A stretch of 5,920 bases of DNA from Gammaproteobacteria bacterium (GTDB taxonomy: Bacteria; Pseudomonadota; Gammaproteobacteria; JABDGN01). Each line of letters opens with the position of its first letter. The stretch's first letter is position 1. Made by a program: the position numbers and the translations under genes. Positions 1 through 5,912 of the stretch are shown here, in pieces. The stretch is from contig JAESTO010000008.1 of NCBI GenBank assembly GCA_016763565.1, positions 1-5,920 of the forward strand, read 5' to 3'. The notes under the pieces were generated by a model. The model had not been told where the DNA came from, searched no databases, and saw only the letters and a list, made by a program, of their open reading frames with translations.

Positions 1-551
1 AAAATCTTGAAGGTTTATTTTTTCCCGATAGCTATCATTTTGCTTGTGGTACCAGTGATTATCACATTTTGCAGTTGGCGTATCAGACCCTGCAAACAAA
101 ACTTCAGCAAGCTTGGCAGCAACGTGATAAAAAAATTCTGCTTACCACACCTTATCAAGCATTAATTATTGCGTCGATCGTTGAGCGTGAAGCTAAATTA
201 GCTATTGAGCGACCAATTATTGCCGGCATTATAGAAAATAGGCTACAGAAAAAAATGCGTTTGCAGATTGATGCCACGGTCATTTATGGTCTAGGTAAAA
301 GCTATAGCGGAAAATTAACGCATAAAAATTTACGCAAAGCTACACCATACAATACTTATCTCATAGCTGGATTGCCGCCGACACCCATAGCTTTACCCAG
401 CGAGGCATCATTACATGCGACATTGCATCCTGTCTATAGTGATTTATTGTATTATGTTGCACAAGGTAATGGCAGCCATTATTTTTCTACTCTTTTAGCT
501 GATCATCGAGCAGCTATTCATAAATACATATTACTGAAAAAACACACATGA
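1..551 (+). CDS. mltG: Endolytic murein transglycosylase MltG, C-terminal part (5' truncated by window edge)
   Basis: MltG (YceG) is an inner-membrane lytic transglycosylase that cuts nascent peptidoglycan strands inside the chain and so helps terminate glycan synthesis. The frame is open from base 3 with no stop, so the gene enters from the left. About 182 residues are present against roughly 340 in E. coli, and the membrane anchor and N-terminal LysM-like part are missing. Visible landmarks in order are NLEGLFFPDSYHF (bases 3-41), the active-site motif SIVERE (its first Glu, bases 183-185, is taken as the equivalent of catalytic E218 of E. coli), then NRLQKKMRLQIDATVIYG, YNTYLIAGLPPTPIA and the HYFSTLLADH tail. 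A TTG at 69 could be mistaken for a start, but conserved family sequence runs on upstream of it. The TGA stop overlaps the tmk ATG (ATGA). The mltG-tmk pairing is common in gammaproteobacteria. Confidence 0.95.
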   Translation, partial: NLEGLFFPDSYHFACGTSDYHILQLAYQTLQTKLQQAWQQRDKKILLTTPYQALIIASIVEREAKLAIERPIIAGIIENRLQKKMRLQIDATVIYGLGKSYSGKLTHKNLRKATPYNTYLIAGLPPTPIALPSEASLHATLHPVYSDLLYYVAQGNGSHYFSTLLADHRAAIHKYILLKKHT

Positions 552-1201
552 CAATAGCAAATAATTATCGCGGAAAATTTATTAGCGTAGAAGGTATAGA
601 AGGCGTGGGCAAAAGTACTTATATGCCAGTTATCGCCGATTATTTACAACAACAGCAGATTAAAGTGGTGGTGACACGCGAGCCAGGCGGTACAGTGTTT
701 GCTGACAAAATTCGTGCTTTGCTACTAGATAACCATCAAGAGGTTATTCATGCTGATACTGAATTGCTATTAATGTTCGCCGCACGCGCACAGCATATTG
801 CCGAAGTCATTAAACCCGCATTAATGGCCGGTCAATGGGTGGTCTCTGATCGCTTTAGTGATGCCAGTTATGCTTATCAGGGAGCCGGGCGTGGTATCAA
901 TAAACAGCGAATTCAAGCCTTAGAACATTGGGTTCAGGGTTCATTAAGACCAGATATGACCTTATTGTTCGATGCTCCTATTGATGTCGCTTTACAACGT
1001 ATGCAACAACGAGGAAAATTAGATCGCATTGAATCTGAAGGCAAAGATTTTTTCCAACGTATTCGAGATGCTTATTTAGCCATGAGTCAAATTGAGCCTG
1101 AGCGTTTCTTTGTGCTGGATACCCGACAGTCCATTAATAATATTAAACAACAACTCATAAAATTATTGCAAAATTATTTACAAAAAAATTCCCAGCGTTA
1201 A
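548..1201 (+). CDS. tmk: Thymidylate kinase (dTMP kinase)
   Basis: Phosphorylates dTMP to dTDP with ATP, the essential step joining the de novo and salvage routes to dTTP; cytosolic. The 217 residues match the usual length (E. coli 213). The P-loop GIEGVGKST lies at residues 16-24, the REPGG motif at 44-48, DRF at 101-103, QGAGRG at 111-116 (thymidine-binding region), and the LID segment at about 155-175 with RGKLDRIESEG followed by FFQRIRDAYL. The P-loop lacks the arginine of the yeast/human type while the LID carries arginines, as in the bacterial (E. coli) type. The ATG is fixed by its 4-nt overlap with the mltG stop and by the family N-terminus. No clear Shine-Dalgarno precedes it, so translational coupling to mltG is likely. 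holB, the usual next gene in E. coli, is absent. Confidence 0.97.
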   Translation: MTIANNYRGKFISVEGIEGVGKSTYMPVIADYLQQQQIKVVVTREPGGTVFADKIRALLLDNHQEVIHADTELLLMFAARAQHIAEVIKPALMAGQWVVSDRFSDASYAYQGAGRGINKQRIQALEHWVQGSLRPDMTLLFDAPIDVALQRMQQRGKLDRIESEGKDFFQRIRDAYLAMSQIEPERFFVLDTRQSINNIKQQLIKLLQNYLQKNSQR

Positions 1202-1405
1202 TTGCACAAAAGATCGTTGGTTATCTTAGCGTTGCTCTCTATTTTAAATCGCGACATAAACGTTTGCTAGTATTAAGCGCATGCGCATATTACCATCGTG
1301 GACTTAATCCCCTCGCAATTAAGATTGACACGGATAAGCAAAAATTGTGTTTACACATGCGTTAAGCTGATTAACCAAAAGGGAAGATATGTAAAAAAAC
1401 CTCAT
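1202..1405. other. Spacer between convergent tmk and icd, no recognised gene
   Basis: This 204-bp stretch separates the ends of two convergent genes. I see no start codon with a ribosome-binding site and no RNA gene. On the + strand, one frame is open from 1147 (inside tmk) to a TAA at 1363-1365, but it lacks an ATG or GTG start until its second-last codon. It holds a 22-bp imperfect palindrome (1271-1292) and a smaller one, TGTGT-TT-ACACA, at about 1347-1358. Seven A's at 1393-1399 would read as a U-tract for icd transcripts, but no strong GC-rich stem precedes it. Neither gene therefore has a convincing intrinsic terminator. Confidence 0.6.
1271..1292. repeat. 22-bp imperfect palindrome with perfect GCGCATGCGC core
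   Basis: The core GCGCATGCGC (1277-1286) is a perfect 10-bp palindrome. Extending symmetrically to 11-base arms gives 9 of 11 matching positions. It stands out in an AT-rich spacer between convergent genes. It has no T-tract on either side, so it does not look like an intrinsic terminator. A protein-binding site is possible but nothing identifies the protein. Confidence 0.45.
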
Positions 1406-2824
1406 TTAAGTAAACTTAGCTTGGCCATCAAAGGTATAGAGATTTTCAGTTTTTATGACATCTAGTTGTGCTTTAGCGCAGCGATGCAACAACTCAGCAA
1501 TAGCTATTGATGAGGCATGATTGCTTACAAAGCGTAAACGCCAGTGATCGGTGCAAAACGTTTCAGGGATACCGTCAGGCCATACTTTAGCACCACGATT
1601 ACTGATCGCTTCTAGTGTAAAGGTTTCATCTGCTAGATCTTGAGCGGTTGCTGCCAAGTCATTAATATTGCTATTAGGCGAGGCATAAATAAACAGATCG
1701 ACTCCGACTAACTCACGTGTAGTCGTCGCAAGCGTTGTTAATGTTGGTATGTTTATTTGACACGTTTTATTATAGTTGGCGGGGTGAAATTTTTGTGGCC
1801 TTTGTCCTAAGCGTGTAATCACTGCATCGGCAAATGCTTGTGTACCAAGCTTTTCTTTACTGGTCTCGCTATTATAAATATCGCCAGTATGCATACCATC
1901 TTCAATGGTTTTTAACCATGCATTATGAATATTTTCTGCGACATCCCGTTGATAAATGTGTACTAGCATCATGATAGCACCGTGTAATAAGCCCGAGGGA
2001 TTAGCGATATCTTGCCCGGCAATATCAGGTGCTGAGCCATGAATGGCTTCAAACATGGCACAACTCTCACCAATGTTTGATGAGCCACACATACCTACTG
2101 AGCCAGATATTTCTGCTGCGACATCAGATAAAATATCACCGTACAAATTTTGTAGCACAATCACATCAAATTGTTCAGGTTTATCAGCTAATTTGGCAGC
2201 GCCAATATCGATAATCCAGTGCTCTGTTTCAATATCCGTATAATCTTTTGTTACTCTGTCATAACAACGATGAAACATGCCATCGGTTAGTTTCATAATA
2301 TTATCTTTGCTAAATGCTGTCACTTTTCTGCGATTATTTTGCCGCGCGTATTCAAAGGCATAACGGATAATGCGTTCACAACCGGGCTCGCTAACTAACT
2401 TTAATGACTGTGCCATTTGTGGCGTTTGTTGATATTCAATGCCGCCATACAAACCTTCTTCATTCTCACGCACAATCACCACATTCATATAAGGATGTTT
2501 AGTTTTTATATAAGGTGAATAACTAATACAGGGGCGGACATTGGCATACAAGCCTAAGGTTTTGCGAATGGTGACATTTAAACTTTTGAAACCACCGCCT
2601 TGTGGCGTTGTTACCGGCGCTTTTAAAAACACGTGGTTGTTACGTAATGATTGCCAGGCACTTGCTTCAATGCCGGTGTTAATGCCTCGGTTATAAACGG
2701 TTTCACCGATTTCAATGGTATCGATAGTTAACTTAGCGCCGGCTGCATCGAGTATTTTTAATACGGCTGTCATAATTTCTGGGCCAATGCCATTGCCATG
2801 GGCGACGGTAATAGGTGTTGTCAT
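1406..2824 (-). CDS. icd: Isocitrate dehydrogenase, long Thermus/Rickettsia-type, probably NAD-dependent
   Basis: Oxidatively decarboxylates isocitrate to 2-oxoglutarate in the TCA cycle; cytosolic. The 472 residues comprise a beta-decarboxylating dehydrogenase core (about 1-340) and an extra C-terminal domain (about 360-472) with RELVGVDLFIY, LEAISNRGAKVWP and DHWRLRF. That domain is typical of the Thermus thermophilus (about 496 aa) and Rickettsia enzymes and is missing from the E. coli type (416 aa). Substrate and metal residues are in place: S81, N83, R87 and R97 (SLNVTIRKTLGLYANVRP), R119 and Y126 (RENEEGLYGG), K173 (FSKDN), and D230 and D234 (NLYGDILSD). The cofactor loop reads HGSAPDIAGQDIANP (262-276). 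Asp267, Ile268 and Ala274 replace E. coli Lys344, Tyr345 and Val351, the pattern of NAD-specific family members. The ATG start has a GAGGA site 7 nt upstream. It is the last gene of the ubiG operon and converges on tmk. Confidence 0.95.
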   Translation of the reverse strand: MTTPITVAHGNGIGPEIMTAVLKILDAAGAKLTIDTIEIGETVYNRGINTGIEASAWQSLRNNHVFLKAPVTTPQGGGFKSLNVTIRKTLGLYANVRPCISYSPYIKTKHPYMNVVIVRENEEGLYGGIEYQQTPQMAQSLKLVSEPGCERIIRYAFEYARQNNRRKVTAFSKDNIMKLTDGMFHRCYDRVTKDYTDIETEHWIIDIGAAKLADKPEQFDVIVLQNLYGDILSDVAAEISGSVGMCGSSNIGESCAMFEAIHGSAPDIAGQDIANPSGLLHGAIMMLVHIYQRDVAENIHNAWLKTIEDGMHTGDIYNSETSKEKLGTQAFADAVITRLGQRPQKFHPANYNKTCQINIPTLTTLATTTRELVGVDLFIYASPNSNINDLAATAQDLADETFTLEAISNRGAKVWPDGIPETFCTDHWRLRFVSNHASSIAIAELLHRCAKAQLDVIKTENLYTFDGQAKFT

Positions 2825-2830
2825 TGTTAT

Positions 2831-2835
2831 TCCTC
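2831..2835 (-). promoter_or_regulatory. Ribosome-binding site of icd
   Basis: GAGGA on the minus strand lies 6 nt before the icd ATG (2824-2822), inside the 13-nt gap after the phosphatase stop codon. It fixes the icd start and shows that icd can be translated independently within the operon mRNA. Confidence 0.8.
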
Positions 2836-2837
2836 GT

Positions 2838-3491
2838 TTAAATAATTTTATTTAATAGTTCATCGACGCAGTTAACGTAATCATCAGCTTGCCAGGCATC
2901 AGGTTTATCATCTTCAGCTAAATAGCCGTATAAAGCTACAATAGTTTTAGTGCCAGCGGCTTTGCCCGCAATAATATCATTATCTGCATCACCAATAAAG
3001 ATAGTATTGTCAGTGCGACAAGGTATTTGTTGACAGGCCTGTAATATGGGTTGTGGATGCGGTTTTTTATATTGAAAAGTATCGCCGCAAACAACACAGG
3101 CAGCTCGTGATAACCAGCCTAGATATTTCACAATGGGTTTGGTGAAACGTGTGGGTTTGTTGGTGACGATGCCCCATTTGATATGCCGTTTTTCTAATTG
3201 ACTAAGCAATGTGGTGACGCCTGGAAATAAGCGTGGTTGTGTGAGCAGATGACGGGTGTATAGTTTGCCAAAATCCTGTGATAATAAGTGGTATTCTTTA
3301 TCCTCTTCACTGACACCAAAACAAAGCTTTAACATGCCCGGGCGTCCATGTGAAACGACTTGACGAATTTTGTCGAGGGTAACAGGTTCACGTTGTCGTT
3401 GTGCTAATAAGAGATTTAGTGCCCGCGCTAAATCATGTACACTATCCAGTAATGTACCATCAAGATCGAATAAAACAGTAGGGTTGGTCAC
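2838..3491 (-). CDS. gph: HAD-superfamily phosphatase, Gph/MupP-like
   Basis: A cytosolic HAD subfamily IA phosphatase. Numbering from the GTG start, motif I is FDLDGTLLDS with nucleophile D9 and acid/base D11, motif II is TNKP (T110), motif III is the Lys of KKPHP (K143), and motif IV is GDADND (D168, D172). A cap domain lies between motifs I and II. The usual annotation is phosphoglycolate phosphatase (Gph), which clears 2-phosphoglycolate. The C-terminal YGYLAEDDKPDAWQADDY segment and the position straight after ubiG are closer to Pseudomonas MupP, which dephosphorylates MurNAc-6-phosphate in peptidoglycan recycling, so the substrate is open. I chose GTG at 3491 because it overlaps the ubiG stop as GTGA, giving 217 residues. 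An in-frame TTG at 3506 would add five residues. Neither start has a strong Shine-Dalgarno, so translation probably depends on coupling to ubiG. Confidence 0.92.
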   Translation of the reverse strand: MTNPTVLFDLDGTLLDSVHDLARALNLLLAQRQREPVTLDKIRQVVSHGRPGMLKLCFGVSEEDKEYHLLSQDFGKLYTRHLLTQPRLFPGVTTLLSQLEKRHIKWGIVTNKPTRFTKPIVKYLGWLSRAACVVCGDTFQYKKPHPQPILQACQQIPCRTDNTIFIGDADNDIIAGKAAGTKTIVALYGYLAEDDKPDAWQADDYVNCVDELLNKII

Positions 3492-4189
3492 AATATTTTT
3501 TGACAATACACCAAATAGTTAACGCTGACATTATTGGTGAGTTTATATTGTTGGGTAAAGGGGTTGTAGGCTATGCCGGTCATCGCTTGTAGCTCTAAGT
3601 TTGCTGTTCGTGCCCAACTATCGAGTTCAGAAGGGCGAATAAATTTAGCGAAATTATGTGTACCTTTGGGTACTAATTTTAAAATATACTCGGCACCAAG
3701 AATAGCGTGTAAATAAGATTTAGCATTACGGTTTAATGTTGAAAAAAATGCTTCGCCATGTGGTTTGAGCAAGGTTGCACAAGCCTGAATTAATGCCGCA
3801 GGATTGGGCACATGTTCCAATAGCTCCATACAGGTAACAGTATCGAATTGTTGAGGATGTTGTTGTGCCATAGCTTCGGCAGCAATGCATTGATAGTTAA
3901 TGGTGAGTTGAGTTTGCTGAGCATGTGTTTGCGCTGTTGCTAATGACGTTTGGCTTAAGTCAATGCCCGTTACTTTAGCGCCAAGTTGTGCCAAACTCTC
4001 TGCCAAAATTCCGCCGCCACAGCCAACATCAATAATATTTTTGCCAGTTAGCTGCGCGTATTTTTGAATGAAACACAATCGAAGAGGATTGATGTCATGC
4101 AAGGCTTTAAATTCACCGTGACGATTCCACCAGTTTTGACCTAAAGATTCAAATTTTTCGAGCTCACTGGCATCACTATTAATATTCAT
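3488..4189 (-). CDS. ubiG: Ubiquinone biosynthesis O-methyltransferase UbiG
   Basis: SAM-dependent methyltransferase that carries out both O-methylations in ubiquinone synthesis; it acts with the Ubi complex and associates peripherally with membranes. With the ATG at 4189 it has 233 residues (E. coli 240). Landmarks in this numbering: WWNRHGEFKALHDINPLRL (20-38), SAM motif I DVGCGGGILAES (54-65), acidic ribose-binding D77 in GIDLS, TCMELLEHVPNP (119-130), FSTLNRN (149-155), GAEYIL and VPKGTH (165-178), YNP (208-210) and a VNYLVY end. The frame stays open to an ATG at 4258, adding 23 residues (MQAYSLIKLL...) that do not resemble UbiG. That longer start would overlap the -35 of the divergent promoter, so 4189 is preferred. 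No Shine-Dalgarno precedes 4189; a TATAAT box 9 bases upstream suggests a nearly leaderless mRNA. First gene of the ubiG-phosphatase-icd operon. Confidence 0.96.
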   Translation of the reverse strand: MNINSDASELEKFESLGQNWWNRHGEFKALHDINPLRLCFIQKYAQLTGKNIIDVGCGGGILAESLAQLGAKVTGIDLSQTSLATAQTHAQQTQLTINYQCIAAEAMAQQHPQQFDTVTCMELLEHVPNPAALIQACATLLKPHGEAFFSTLNRNAKSYLHAILGAEYILKLVPKGTHNFAKFIRPSELDSWARTANLELQAMTGIAYNPFTQQYKLTNNVSVNYLVYCQKIL

Positions 4190-4198
4190 AATCGCGGG

Positions 4199-4228
4199 AT
4201 TATACACGTATTCGTATATTTTAACTAA
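4199..4228 (-). promoter_or_regulatory. Putative sigma70 promoter of the ubiG operon
   Basis: A perfect -10 hexamer TATAAT lies at 4204-4199 on the minus strand. The best -35 is weak, TTAGTT at 4228-4223 with an 18-bp spacer. The sequence after the -10 is the GC-rich CCCGCGATT, then the ATG of ubiG. Predicted initiation at about 4192 would leave only about 3 nt of leader. An imperfect palindrome ATAC-AC-GTAT (4202-4211) overlaps the -10. Predicted by eye only. Confidence 0.5.
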
Positions 4229-4252
4229 AAGTAATTTTATTAAGGAGTAAGC

Positions 4253-4280
4253 TTGCATTGTCTTTTTTGAGCTGTATAAT
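4253..4280 (+). promoter_or_regulatory. Putative sigma70 promoter of the secreted-protein gene
   Basis: A perfect -10 TATAAT at 4275-4280 is preceded by TTGCAT at 4253-4258 with a 16-bp spacer; the TTG half of the -35 matches consensus. Initiation would fall near 4287, about 60 nt before the ATG at 4348. This supports that start and excludes the TTG at 4258, which would lie upstream of the transcript. The discriminator TCAGCCCC is C-rich. It is divergent from the ubiG promoter, with about 70 bp between the two -10 boxes, so both could share a regulator. Confidence 0.5.
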
Positions 4281-4347
4281 TCAGCCCCTTAATTTTTTTT
4301 CTGAAGTAAGCAGTAGAGTAATTATCTATAATTTTGAGATCCTCGCC

Positions 4348-5898
4348 ATGAAATGTAAATTTGTAATTTTTATTATTTTATTATTGAATGTTTTTTTCGT
4401 TCATAATATTGTTGCAGCGCCCTCTGCAGCATTAACACCCATCAAAAGACCTGGTCGATTATTAGTATATAGCGGAGAGCTATCATCTGTTGTAAATGCT
4501 ACTGATAAAAATAATGTGGTTAATTGTAAGGAAGGCGCTAGTAACGCCGCGCAAATTAATTGTGCTGCAAGCGTTTTTGCTAAATACGACTATATTGTTT
4601 TAAATCTTGGTTTACAAGTGCATCGCTGTATTGATGGACATTGCTATGGTTCACTTAACTACGCTGTCAATAAAAGCATTATTGCTAAAGCTAAAAAACT
4701 GAATGCGCAATTAAAATTCTTTGGTACGATTAATGCCAAGGACCCTATCAATTTAAAACTAGATCCAGGTGCTAGCGACCCTCGTTTAGTTAACTTGATA
4801 GGTCTTACTGGTCTCTGGAAGGATATGGGAGCGTATGGCGTTTTTCTTGATAATTATAAACTTATTGAATCGAAAGATGGAGGAAGCTACATTAATAATA
4901 TACATGCGAGCTGTTATCCGTCAATCAGTAACGCCGGTGACTGCACCTTATTAAGGATGTCAGTGATGCTTTATTTGAAGAATGTCAAAAAAGTAGTTGG
5001 CCCAGAGGCTGGAGGCTTCCGCTTGGCGTTTGGAGGATATAATGGAGGCAAGAACGACTACTTTCTTTACGGGGATTATCAGTATAATAATAGTAAATAC
5101 GTTTCAGCTAAAGAGTGGCGTGGTGAAATAAACAATATTCACTGGGCCCAGAAGGAACGCAGCAAAGCTGGCCGGTCGTTTAATGTCAAATTCTTAGCTT
5201 TATCTACGGGTAAATTGAGTGATAAACCTTCCAATTATGCCTGGTATTCAGCTGTAATGGATCAATTTGATGGGATTGGCTGGAAGAATTTTTCTGCTGA
5301 TAAAAATACGATTGTTTTACCTGTTTATCCTGCCGTTGACATAGGTAAAGGTTTTATGAGCGCGGTGCTTGTGGATAAAAATGGGCGATTTTATCGTTTA
5401 ACGGATACAGGGCAACTTTATGTTGATACTAAAACACATGATGCCGGATTCACTGAAAAAAAGACTGATCCACCGATTAATCCCCGTGACTATAATTTTT
5501 ACGCGGTGGATATTCCAACGATAAATAAATTACCTTTTGTGCATTACTTTGGTGCAGGTGTTGCTTGCGAAGGTAACAAAGTTGCTTTATTATTTACTAG
5601 CAATATAAAATCTGTAGCGAGGAAGGTGGAAGGCGTAGAGACAGTGACTGTTAATTGGCGCTATCTTAAAAATACGCCAGTATGCACTAACCAACCTGTT
5701 GATACAGGACGCAGCTTTTACTTTGATAACAAGCTTAACCAATTTGTTACTTCTTATAAAGATAAGCAGGGTGTTCTCGTTGATTTGCCATTTAAGTTTG
5801 AGCCACCTGCTGGCATGCAGTGTAAGTGGATTACCGACGAGGTTAATAAACTAGATCTTACTCACAAAGCACTTTATTGCTATAGAAAAAAACCATAA
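4348..5898 (+). CDS. Secreted protein of unknown function with putative TIM-barrel glycosidase-like domain
   Basis: I do not recognise a named family. From the ATG at 4348 it has 516 residues. A signal peptide is clear: basic start MKCK, hydrophobic core FVIFIILLLNVFFV, cleavage expected between residues 23 and 28; there is no lipobox. Regularly spaced strand-like segments suggest a TIM barrel over about 36-325: RLLVYSG (37), YDYIVLNLG (80), LKFFGTI (122), GAYGVFLDNY (161), FRLAFGGY (224), DYFLYGDYQY (237), VKFLALSTG (280) and FDGIGW (307). GVFLDN with Asp168 ending the fourth strand recalls spherulin-4, GH114 and GH135-like domains; Asp243 and Glu44 are other polar candidates at strand ends. 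Residues about 330-516 form a separate beta-rich region (VLVDKNGRFYRLTDTGQLYVD). Ten cysteines fall in close pairs: 60/72, 94/99, 189/199, 407/446 and 492/511. The frame opens upstream to a TTG at 4258 behind AAGGAG (4242-4247), but that puts 30 residues before the signal peptide, so 4348 is preferred. Catalytic activity is inferred, not shown. Confidence 0.85.
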   Translation: MKCKFVIFIILLLNVFFVHNIVAAPSAALTPIKRPGRLLVYSGELSSVVNATDKNNVVNCKEGASNAAQINCAASVFAKYDYIVLNLGLQVHRCIDGHCYGSLNYAVNKSIIAKAKKLNAQLKFFGTINAKDPINLKLDPGASDPRLVNLIGLTGLWKDMGAYGVFLDNYKLIESKDGGSYINNIHASCYPSISNAGDCTLLRMSVMLYLKNVKKVVGPEAGGFRLAFGGYNGGKNDYFLYGDYQYNNSKYVSAKEWRGEINNIHWAQKERSKAGRSFNVKFLALSTGKLSDKPSNYAWYSAVMDQFDGIGWKNFSADKNTIVLPVYPAVDIGKGFMSAVLVDKNGRFYRLTDTGQLYVDTKTHDAGFTEKKTDPPINPRDYNFYAVDIPTINKLPFVHYFGAGVACEGNKVALLFTSNIKSVARKVEGVETVTVNWRYLKNTPVCTNQPVDTGRSFYFDNKLNQFVTSYKDKQGVLVDLPFKFEPPAGMQCKWITDEVNKLDLTHKALYCYRKKP

Positions 5899-5901
5899 GG
5901 A
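5897..5901 (+). promoter_or_regulatory. Ribosome-binding site of the next gene
   Basis: AAGGA overlaps the TAA stop of the secreted-protein gene and lies 11 nt before an ATG at 5913. The spacing is slightly long but usable. It suggests that the next gene is translated from the same mRNA. Confidence 0.5.
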
Positions 5902-5912
5902 AATAAAATTTA

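Noticed and set aside
69..71. TTG at 69 as a gene start
   Set aside because: The same frame upstream encodes the conserved MltG segment EGLFFPDSYHF, so the gene enters from outside the window.
1207..1227. AAGAT/ATCTT inverted repeat after tmk as a terminator
   Set aside because: Five A/T-rich pairs with an eight-base loop and no following T-run.
1393..1420. Intrinsic terminator for icd (U7 tract after the stop codon)
   Set aside because: The only nearby stem, TAAG/CTTA, is four A/T-rich base pairs and not adjacent to the tract; too weak to call.
2029..2243. Two overlapping plus-strand open frames of about 60 codons
   Set aside because: They lie inside icd on the opposite strand, lack ribosome-binding sites and their translations look like antisense shadow sequence.
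4190..4258. N-terminal extension of UbiG to an ATG at 4258
   Set aside because: The 23 extra residues do not resemble UbiG, have no ribosome-binding site and overlap the divergent promoter elements.
4258..4347. Extension of the secreted protein to a TTG start at 4258 preceded by AAGGAG
   Set aside because: It would put 30 non-conserved-looking residues before a textbook signal peptide and would start upstream of the predicted transcript; the ATG at 4348 fits better.
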